A DNA stretch of 5,869 bases, taken from NCBI GenBank assembly GCA_001751085.1, contig MAXP01000289.1, positions 14,732 through 20,600 of the forward strand. Direction: 5' to 3'. Below the pieces are notes generated by a model. That model saw nothing but the letters and a program-made list of their open reading frames with translations. It searched no databases and was not told the origin of the DNA. Made by a program: the position numbers and the translations under genes. Of this stretch, positions 1 to 4,919 are shown one piece after another (positions within the stretch are counted from its first letter, which is position 1; the number at the start of each line of letters is the position of its first letter). The DNA is from Desulfobacterales bacterium C00003060 (GTDB taxonomy: Bacteria > Desulfobacterota > Desulfobacteria > Desulfobacterales > C00003060).

Positions 1-84
1 ATGATATGGAATACCAGATGAGTCCAGTACAAGGCCGTATTCATTCGCCTTGCCTGCTGTTAGGCCTTTAAATATACAACACAT
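1..84 (-). CDS. Possible 5' end of a minus-strand gene, truncated by the window edge
   Basis: Reading leftward from an ATG at 84-82, 28 codons stay open to the window edge. The residues begin MCCIFKGLTAGKANEYG and continue LVLDSSGIPYH. A TGA lies directly upstream in frame (87-85), so this ATG is the first start available. The stretch ANEYGLVLDSSGIPYH looks like real protein and weakly recalls the N-termini of rhomboid-type membrane proteases in this bacterial group, but that is an impression from 28 residues and not an assignment. The ribosome-binding site is poor: only a GATGGG about 8 nt before the ATG. If real, the gene is divergent from the EF-G gene. A competing reading is a plus-strand open frame from the left edge to a TAA at 69-71, which looks less protein-like. 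Confidence 0.35.
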   Translation of the reverse strand, partial: MCCIFKGLTAGKANEYGLVLDSSGIPYH

Positions 85-99
85 TCACAAAACCCATCG

Positions 100-120
100 T
101 AACGTCTCAAAAAGTTCGGG
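100..120 (+). repeat. Copy 1 of a 21-bp dispersed motif, TAAC-N-TCTCAA-N-AAGTT-Y-GGG
   Basis: The 21 bp here match 2959-2979 at 18 of 21 positions in the same orientation. A third, more diverged copy lies inverted at 3109-3129. The motif occurs in both intergenic regions and in none of the genes. In the right-hand region two copies face each other around a composite palindrome, so the motif is probably the outer part of a mobile or repetitive intergenic element. No function can be read from the sequence. Confidence 0.5.
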
Positions 121-184
121 AAAATTTCCTGAAACGGAGCCCGCCGACAGGCAACTGAATTTGAAAACGTCTAAAACTCGCTTA

Positions 185-354
185 TAACTTGAGAGTCCAT
201 ACTTCTTACTAACCACATGAATTTTAAAGAAATATCGTATTGGTTGAACCGTCATTCCCGCTAACGCCGGAATCCAGAATAATTCCAAGAGCATAATGAA
301 GCTGGATGCCGGATCGAGTCCGGCATGACGGCAGAACTTTGGACTCTCAAGTTA
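185..354. repeat. Nested inverted-repeat element with perfect 15-bp ends
   Basis: TAACTTGAGAGTCCA at 185-199 is the exact reverse complement of TGGACTCTCAAGTTA at 340-354. Between these ends lie two further palindromic units that face each other (251-277 and 302-329). The whole is 170 bp with no credible reading frame. Size, perfect ends and lack of coding content resemble a MITE or a REP-type paired element. No target-site duplication was established and no transposase is in the window. Confidence 0.6.
251..329. repeat. Pair of facing GTCAT...CCAG palindromic repeat units
   Basis: The left unit (251-277) runs from GTCATTCCCGC to GCCGGAATCCAG. The right unit (302-329) runs from CTGGATGCCGGA to TCCGGCATGAC. 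Each unit is itself an imperfect inverted repeat, and the two units are reverse-complementary to one another, with CCAG ends inward and GTCAT ends outward. The family resembles the ATTCCC-N8-GGGAAT dispersed repeats known in many bacteria, for example neisserial dRS3. It translates to the well-known artefacts WIPAFAGMT and SFPRKRESS, which produce false reading frames here. Confidence 0.75.
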
Positions 355-394
355 GCACAATTGCGAATTTCACACAAATCCACGATGAGCTAAA

Positions 395-443
395 ATGTGC
401 AAACTAACTCCGCAATCCACAATCCGCAATCCGAAATACCATA
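395..443 (+). repeat. Dispersed element copy with three 7-bp tandem units (RCAATCC x3)
   Basis: The element starts ATGTGCA and runs through TAACTCC to CCGAAATACCATA. Its core at 412-432 is GCAATCC, ACAATCC, GCAATCC, three tandem heptamers. The reverse complement of 2885-2919 matches it on both sides of the core but carries only one heptamer, so the two copies differ by exactly 14 bp. This is a variable-number element whose two copies bracket the EF-G gene in inverted orientation. Confidence 0.7.
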
Positions 444-482
444 AGAGACTGTCGGGAGGATTACCGGGCTTTTTGAGAGCTT

Positions 483-500
483 GATAGCGATGTTGCTATC
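483..500. other. Perfect 6-bp inverted repeat, GATAGC-N6-GCTATC
   Basis: GATAGC at 483-488 and GCTATC at 495-500 form a perfect dyad with a 6-nt centre. It ends 33 nt upstream of the -35 box at 534. It could be an operator half-site pair or a small hairpin. The T-rich tract that follows (513-522) is too far away to make a convincing terminator. The dyad is short enough to arise by chance. Confidence 0.25.
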
Positions 501-533
501 TGTTTAAAGTCATTGATTTTTTATCGCTTTGGT

Positions 534-562
534 TTGACAATCGATATCGTTCGACGGATACT
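534..562 (+). promoter_or_regulatory. Sigma70-type promoter for the EF-G gene
   Basis: A perfect TTGACA (-35) sits at 534-539 and GATACT (-10, 4 of 6 to consensus) at 557-562, with the ideal 17-bp spacing. Transcription would start near 569-570 and read into the EF-G gene, leaving a leader of about 200 nt. The spacer holds an 8-bp palindrome, CGATATCG at 542-549, which might bind a regulator or be chance. A second -10-like hexamer, TATGAT at 609-614, lacks a good -35 partner. Confidence 0.6.
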
Positions 563-569
563 ATGTGAA

Positions 570-766
570 TTTTGGGGTTGATTTTATCTTGTGCAATATA
601 TTAAATACTATGATCTGTAAAGAAAGCTGTGTGGCCTATATACTGCCTGGAAAAAAAATGGGTAAAAATGTTATTTGGAGCAGCGTAGCGACGAGACATC
701 TTATGGCTATTCAGCAGGCTTTTCATGCGATAACTGATCAAAACGAACGATTGGAGAGGAGCTTTT
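570..766 (+). other. Long 5' leader of the EF-G gene
   Basis: About 197 nt separate the predicted transcription start from the EF-G start codon. A GTG-started frame of 69 codons (565-774) crosses it and overlaps the EF-G start by 8 bp, but it has no ribosome-binding site and its composition is not protein-like. The leader carries an A8 run at 651-658. No known riboswitch or attenuator fold was recognised by eye. Confidence 0.3.
753..761 (+). promoter_or_regulatory. Ribosome binding site of the EF-G gene
   Basis: GGAGAGGAG lies 5 nt before the ATG at 767. It is a strong Shine-Dalgarno sequence and fixes the start codon. Confidence 0.85.
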
Positions 767-2839
767 ATGAGTGAATCTGTCAACAAACTGAAAGACATCG
801 CACTAGTTGGTCACGGAGGAGCGGGCAAGACTTCCCTGGCTGAGAGCATACTGTTTGATGCAGGGGTTACTAATCGTTTAGGGAGTGTGGATGATGGAAA
901 TAGCGTGATGGATTTTGAGCCTGAAGAAGTGCAGCGGCACATAAGCATCAGTGCGGCCTTCCATCATTATGCCTGGAAAAAACATACGGTAAATATCATA
1001 GATACTCCTGGAGATGCAAACTTCTTTTCAGACACCCGTTCCTGTCTGCAGGTGGCCGATGGCTCTATTGTAGTCATAGCGGCAACCGATGGGGTAAAGG
1101 TGCAGACCGAACAGGCCTGGGAATTCGCAGACCAACTCGAGATGCCTAGAGGGGTGTTTGTCAACAAGATGGACCGTGATCGGGCCGATTTCTTGGGAAC
1201 TATAAAGGACGTGGCCGGGGCCTTCACCCCAAAACCGATTCTCTTGCAGTTGCCTATTGGTGCGGAAGAGGATTTTAGGGGCGTAGTCGATCTCATCAGC
1301 CAAAAGGCCTATTTGTACGAAGAAGATGGAAAATCTAAGGTTATGGATGTTCCTGTAGAGATGCAAGACCAGGTGGCAAGTGAAAGGGATGCCCTTATCG
1401 AGAACATTGCCGAAGCCGATGATGCACTCTTAGAAAAATATTTGGACGGTAACCCCCTTACGGATGAAGATCTCAAGCAAGGCCTGCGGGCCGGCACTCT
1501 TAACCGTACCTTTGTGCCCGTGCTGTGCGGTTCAGCCACGAGGAATATTGGGATCGACAGGTTGATGGATTTTATCAATGATTGCCTCCCGTCTCCCGTT
1601 GACCGCGGCCCCAAGATTGGCATTGATCCTGATACAGGAGAGAGGCTGGAACTACGTCCTGCTATAGATGAGCCCTTTTCTGCGCTGGTTTTTAAGACGA
1701 TTGCTGACCCTTACGCTGGAAGACTCAGTATTTTCAGGGTCTATTCCGGAACCGTGGCGCCGGACGGATCCTTCTACAATACAACCAAAGGAACCAAGGA
1801 GCGATATGGACAGATTTTCCGGATGGCTGGCCGGGAGCAGGTGGGTGTTGCCCAGGCCGGTCCTGGCGATATTTTGGCTGTCGCCAAGCTAAAGGAAACC
1901 ACCACAGGGGATACCCTGTGCGAGGAGTCGAAAAAGATACGTTTTGAAAGCATTGAACCCCTGCCCAGCCTGATGTCCTATGCCATTGAGCCTAAGTCCA
2001 AGAAGGATGAGGACAAGGTCTTCATCTCCCTTTCCCGGTTGCTGGAAGAGGATCCCACTCTCAGGCTGAATCGGGACCCGGAAACCAGGCAGATTCTCAT
2101 TTCGGGTATGGGTCAGATTCACCTGGAGACCATGGTCGAGAAGCTGAGGCGCAAATTTGGTATAGAGGTGAATCTTAAATCCCCCAAAATTCCTTATAGG
2201 GAGACGATCAAGCAGTCGGTTAAGGGGGTAGTATACCGGCACAAGAAGCAGTCAGGTGGAAGAGGTCAGTTTGCAGAGGTTCATTTCGATATTTCTCCTC
2301 TTGAAGAGGGTAAGGGTTTTGAGTTCGAAGAGGCCTTAACTGGAATGAACGTACCCCGTAACTTTGTGCCGGCAGTGGAAAAGGGGCTCGTGGAGGCCAT
2401 GCACTCCGGCGTCCTGGCTGGTTATCCTGTTGTGGATGTAACTGTCCGCTTCTACGATGGCAAGTCCCACGATGTGGACTCCTCTGAAATGGCATTCAAG
2501 ATTGCCGCATCCATGTGTTTTAAGAAAGGTTTCCAGGATGCCAAACCTACCCTGCTTGAGCCGATCATGAACCTGGCCGTCACCGTACCTGAGGATTACA
2601 TGGGCGATGTCATAGGGGACCTGAACGGCAGGCGGGGAAAGGTCATGGGCGTAGATGCCGCGGGCAAGAAACAGCTCATCCGAGCCCAAGTGCCTATGGC
2701 TGAGATCTTGAACTATGCCCCTGCTCTCACGTCCATGACCGGTGGCAGAGGGACTTTCGTTGCCGAGCCTGACCACTATGAAGATGTGCCGGCTCAGATC
2801 ATCCAGAAGATCATAGAACAAGCCGAGAGCGTAAAGTGA
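767..2839 (+). CDS. fusA: Elongation factor G paralogue (EF-G-2/FusA2-like translational GTPase)
   Basis: This is a 690-residue cytoplasmic GTPase of the EF-G family, whose classical role is ribosome translocation and, with RRF, recycling. Length and domain order are normal. The G domain has G1 GHGGAGKT (15-22), switch I QRHISIS (56-62), G3 DTPGD (79-83), G4 NKMD (133-136) and G5 SA (256-257). Domain II follows at about 300-395 and domain III at about 400-475. Domain IV starts near 477, with KKQSGGRGQF at 493-502 and SHDVDSSEMAFK at 567-578. Domain V starts at LEPIM (597). Several key positions differ from canonical EF-G: G1 is AHIDAGKT there, the switch I threonine of RGITI is Ser60 here, and the catalytic histidine of DTPGH is Asp83. 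These changes recall the EF-G-2/FusA2 paralogues, such as Thermus EF-G-2, where as I recall the same position is Tyr. No str-operon genes adjoin it. It is therefore probably a second EF-G; the symbol is given at family level. It has its own promoter and a strong RBS. Confidence 0.93.
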   Translation: MSESVNKLKDIALVGHGGAGKTSLAESILFDAGVTNRLGSVDDGNSVMDFEPEEVQRHISISAAFHHYAWKKHTVNIIDTPGDANFFSDTRSCLQVADGSIVVIAATDGVKVQTEQAWEFADQLEMPRGVFVNKMDRDRADFLGTIKDVAGAFTPKPILLQLPIGAEEDFRGVVDLISQKAYLYEEDGKSKVMDVPVEMQDQVASERDALIENIAEADDALLEKYLDGNPLTDEDLKQGLRAGTLNRTFVPVLCGSATRNIGIDRLMDFINDCLPSPVDRGPKIGIDPDTGERLELRPAIDEPFSALVFKTIADPYAGRLSIFRVYSGTVAPDGSFYNTTKGTKERYGQIFRMAGREQVGVAQAGPGDILAVAKLKETTTGDTLCEESKKIRFESIEPLPSLMSYAIEPKSKKDEDKVFISLSRLLEEDPTLRLNRDPETRQILISGMGQIHLETMVEKLRRKFGIEVNLKSPKIPYRETIKQSVKGVVYRHKKQSGGRGQFAEVHFDISPLEEGKGFEFEEALTGMNVPRNFVPAVEKGLVEAMHSGVLAGYPVVDVTVRFYDGKSHDVDSSEMAFKIAASMCFKKGFQDAKPTLLEPIMNLAVTVPEDYMGDVIGDLNGRRGKVMGVDAAGKKQLIRAQVPMAEILNYAPALTSMTGGRGTFVAEPDHYEDVPAQIIQKIIEQAESVK

Positions 2840-2884
2840 CTTTGTTTTTCGATTCGGCTTTTTGATGTCGAAGTGAAGGGGTTC

Positions 2885-2919
2885 TATAGTATTTCGGATT
2901 GCGGAGTTAAGCTGCACAT
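2885..2919 (-). repeat. Inverted second copy of the 395-443 element, with a single 7-bp unit
   Basis: Read on the minus strand, this begins ATGTGCA, continues through TAACTCC and GCAATCC, and ends CCGAAATACTATA. Excluding the two extra heptamers, it matches 395-443 apart from three bases just inside ATGTGCA and one near the far end. It lies 45 bp beyond the EF-G stop codon. The partly similar stretches GCGTAATTTCACAC (2927-2940) and GCGAATTTCACAC (363-375) also lie near both copies, but in direct orientation. Confidence 0.7.
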
Positions 2920-2958
2920 CGTTTTGGCGTAATTTCACACTGTTATCAGAACCATTCC

Positions 2959-3129
2959 TAACTTCTCAATAAGTTTGGGTAACAGTCACTGGATTCCGGC
3001 TCCCCGATCGGGTCGAGGACAAGCTTCGCCGGAATGACGATTCGGTGTAAGTGCCCGTCATTCCCGCGAAAGCGGGAATCCAGTGGATGGTCACAAATTT
3101 CAGGCGAACCCGAACTGTTTGAGAAGAGT
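2959..3129. repeat. Large composite palindrome between the convergent EF-G and nuclease genes
   Basis: Two GTCAT/CCAG repeat units face each other. The left unit (2989-3038) has ends CTGGATTCCGGC and GCCGGAATGAC. The right unit (3057-3083) is GTCATTCCCGCG, AAA, GCGGGAATCCAG, itself a near-perfect hairpin. The outer ends CACTGGATTCC (2987-2997) and GGAATCCAGTG (3075-3085) are exact inverted repeats. The inner ends 3027-3039 and 3056-3068 pair at 12 of 13 positions. Outside these lie inverted copies of the TCTCAA-NN-AGTTYGGG motif (2959-2979 and 3109-3129). Here the CCAG ends point outward, opposite to the arrangement at 251-329. Placed between converging genes, it could fold in both transcripts and act as an end stabiliser in the manner of REP/BIME repeats; that role is inferred. 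No U-tract follows either hairpin. Confidence 0.7.
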
Positions 3130-3152
3130 ACCAGTTACACAAAAATTGCCGG

Positions 3153-3812
3153 TTACTGTCCATGCCTGAAGCACCGCTTACACGGACTGTACCCCGCCCA
3201 AAAGGCGTCGTACTTGGTTTTGAAGGTAGTTAAGTGTTTACGGGATGTCGCTTTCCCAAAGGAACACGTCATCTGGTGGAAGCGCCTTGAATGGCGGTTG
3301 CCAAGATAAGGGCCTTTTTGGTCCGCAAAGCCCCCCCACATCCCCACCCCTTTTGCCATGGCTTCCCGCTGGAGACGAAGTAGTAGCGGATTGTATTTGG
3401 TGTTGGGCCTGCGAAACACGTAGTAGGCATACCCGCCTTTTGCCAGTTCAGCATTGACAAAGGTGCCGTCCTGCAAGAAGACATACGCAAGTACGCGGCC
3501 ATATTGATCGTATTTTTCCCGGTCGAACTCCAGTCGGACCTTCTTTTCATGCACCAATTTCCGGTTAGAAGCTTTGGCCTCAGGGCCAAACCTTTCTGCA
3601 GGTCTACCTTCGTGTGCCACCTCCGGGGTGTTGATTGCCGTATATCTCACGCGCCTGCCATCAGCAAGCACAATGGTATCTCCATCATCAACCCACCGGA
3701 CCGTGTGAAACGAATCTGCGCTGGGTGTAAAAGGATCTCCAAAAAGCCCCAACAGCGTGACGGAAAAGACCAGCAAGACCTCAAGATTGATTCTCGGTTT
3801 CAGGCTGTTCAT
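3153..3812 (-). CDS. Exported SNase-family (thermonuclease-like) nuclease with C-terminal Cys/His metal-binding motif
   Basis: The 219-residue protein starts with a basic N-terminus (K5, R7) and a hydrophobic stretch at about 9-25, a probable signal peptide or anchor, so it likely acts outside the cytoplasm. There is no lipobox. The SNase fold follows at about 36-162: VDDGDT (41-46), RYTAINTPE (56-64) and DQYGR (102-106). By comparison with staphylococcal nuclease, Asp21 corresponds to D45, Arg35 to R56, Thr41 to T62, Glu43 to E64 and Arg87 to R106. The calcium-ligand Asp40 is Asn61 here, a change that I recall in other bacterial homologues. The tail GNRHSRRFHQMTC (171-183) and GYSPCKRC (207-214) supplies H179, C183, C211 and C214, an Ada-like zinc-site pattern often attached to SNase domains. 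The start is 6 nt after the SPL stop. A GGAG lies about 14 nt upstream, rather far, so translation is probably coupled. It is the last gene of the operon; no terminator was found. Confidence 0.85.
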   Translation of the reverse strand: MNSLKPRINLEVLLVFSVTLLGLFGDPFTPSADSFHTVRWVDDGDTIVLADGRRVRYTAINTPEVAHEGRPAERFGPEAKASNRKLVHEKKVRLEFDREKYDQYGRVLAYVFLQDGTFVNAELAKGGYAYYVFRRPNTKYNPLLLRLQREAMAKGVGMWGGFADQKGPYLGNRHSRRFHQMTCSFGKATSRKHLTTFKTKYDAFWAGYSPCKRCFRHGQ

Positions 3813-3818
3813 CTATTA

Positions 3819-4919
3819 TCAATATACTCCACAATGCCGTGCGGCACTTTGATCAAGCATTTTCGATAATCCGCCACGATCTTCCGGTACGAAACCCAAG
3901 GCCCTTTCCCATACCTGTTGGTCCTCCATGCAGAAATAGAGCATTACATCGGGGGCCAGCTCCCTGATCCAGGCTGCCATTTTTTCGTAGAGATTGATGC
4001 GCAGCGGCTTGAAATATCGCATTTTGCCATCAAGACCCGGGATAAACTCTCCGTAAATGATCCTCGATTTCTTGAATCGTTTCTGGATGATCGGTTTTAG
4101 GGATGGCATAAACCGAAAGGAGCCAAGGCTAATCCAAACGATGTTTTGAGCCGACACAGTTGCAAAAAGCTCTCTCACTAACCTTTTGTAATCCTCTTCC
4201 CATCCGTCGTACAAGATCAAAGGGTCAAAATGAAATGCCAAGGGATACCCCCATGCCTCACACTGAGCGGCAGCCCTTAAACGTGCTCGCATACTGGCGG
4301 TGCCGTGCTCCTCGCTGCGGATTATGGCTGGGGAATTGAGGGACCATGCTACAATGGTTTTTTTTTGGTGCTCCAGCCCTCTGAGATTATCAATTGCCGT
4401 TGTCTTGGTTTTTAATTCCAACACGACCCGGTGTTGTTGAGCAAAGTAGGGGACCAGGGCTCTTGAGAGTTGAGTCCATGGGTCCCATATCAGGCTGTCG
4501 GTAAACTCCCCTGTGCCAACCCGACGAAATGGTGGTTTCCCTGATCGAACAAGATCGTCCAGTTCCTTGAAGAGTCTCTCTTGATTGACAAAGAACTGCA
4601 GGACTGGAGGGTGAAAGTAGGCCTGCAGTATGCAGTAGGCACAGTCCATGGTGCAGTAGGTTCCGATATGAAGGATTTGGTAGCCGCAACAGATATAGGA
4701 TTTTGTACCAGGACATTTCTTCAGGAAAGGCCCCTTGTTGCGGGTAAGAAAGAGCACACGTTTTCCTGCGGCTATGGGGTCCTGTTTGGCAGCCAAGGCT
4801 TCGTGGACCGCCACAGCATCAGGCACAACGGAGACCGGAACGGCTGGGAGGGATGCTTGCACAGCGCCAACAGCAGGATGGTGCTTGACCGTTTCATCAA
4901 TGTACAGCTTGGAAATCAT
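3819..4919 (-). CDS. SPL-family radical SAM protein (spore photoproduct lyase-like)
   Basis: This 366-residue protein carries the radical SAM cluster motif CTMDCAYC (C89, C93, C96), which would bind a [4Fe-4S] cluster and cleave S-adenosylmethionine. The context CCGYQILHIGTYCTMDC and the following ILQAYFHPP and FVN (109-112) are typical of the SPL family. Further family blocks are VGTGEFTDSLIWDP (134-147), VLELKTKT (166-173), AWSLNSP (191-197) and HFDPLI (230-235). Spore photoproduct lyase reverts a UV-made thymine dimer in spores. This host is probably not a spore former, and the position I align from memory with the Bacillus hydrogen-donor Cys141 is Glu138, so neither the substrate nor a DNA-repair role can be assumed. 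Length is normal and no frameshift is visible. An A9 run occurs at 4358-4366 (codons 185-188). The ATG overlaps the upstream ParB-like gene by 23 bp, and its own Shine-Dalgarno sequence is weak, which points to translational coupling. Confidence 0.88.
   Translation of the reverse strand: MISKLYIDETVKHHPAVGAVQASLPAVPVSVVPDAVAVHEALAAKQDPIAAGKRVLFLTRNKGPFLKKCPGTKSYICCGYQILHIGTYCTMDCAYCILQAYFHPPVLQFFVNQERLFKELDDLVRSGKPPFRRVGTGEFTDSLIWDPWTQLSRALVPYFAQQHRVVLELKTKTTAIDNLRGLEHQKKTIVAWSLNSPAIIRSEEHGTASMRARLRAAAQCEAWGYPLAFHFDPLILYDGWEEDYKRLVRELFATVSAQNIVWISLGSFRFMPSLKPIIQKRFKKSRIIYGEFIPGLDGKMRYFKPLRINLYEKMAAWIRELAPDVMLYFCMEDQQVWERALGFVPEDRGGLSKMLDQSAARHCGVY

Noticed and set aside
85..294. 69-codon minus-strand frame with FWIPALAGMT near its start
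   Set aside because: It begins inside the palindromic repeat at 251-277, whose translation is a known artefact, and the rest has no protein character or ribosome-binding site.
395..443. CRISPR-like array or tRNA gene
   Set aside because: The tandem units are only 7 bp with no spacers, and no cloverleaf or CCA end could be found here or elsewhere in the window.
565..774. 69-codon GTG-started frame overlapping the EF-G start
   Set aside because: There is no Shine-Dalgarno sequence and its composition is poor. It would begin before or at the predicted transcription start, so it is not supported as a leader peptide.
2842..2880. Possible terminator after the EF-G gene
   Set aside because: Only a 5-bp TTCGA/TCGAA stem with a long loop can be drawn, and no T-run follows.
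2336..2938. 200-codon minus-strand frame antisense to the 3' half of the EF-G gene
   Set aside because: It mirrors a strongly conserved coding region in another frame and shows no recognisable domain.
2966..3309. Frames on both strands containing HWIPAFAGMT and CPSFPRKRESSGW
   Set aside because: Both peptides are translations of the GTCATTCCCGC-type repeat and are frequent false genes.
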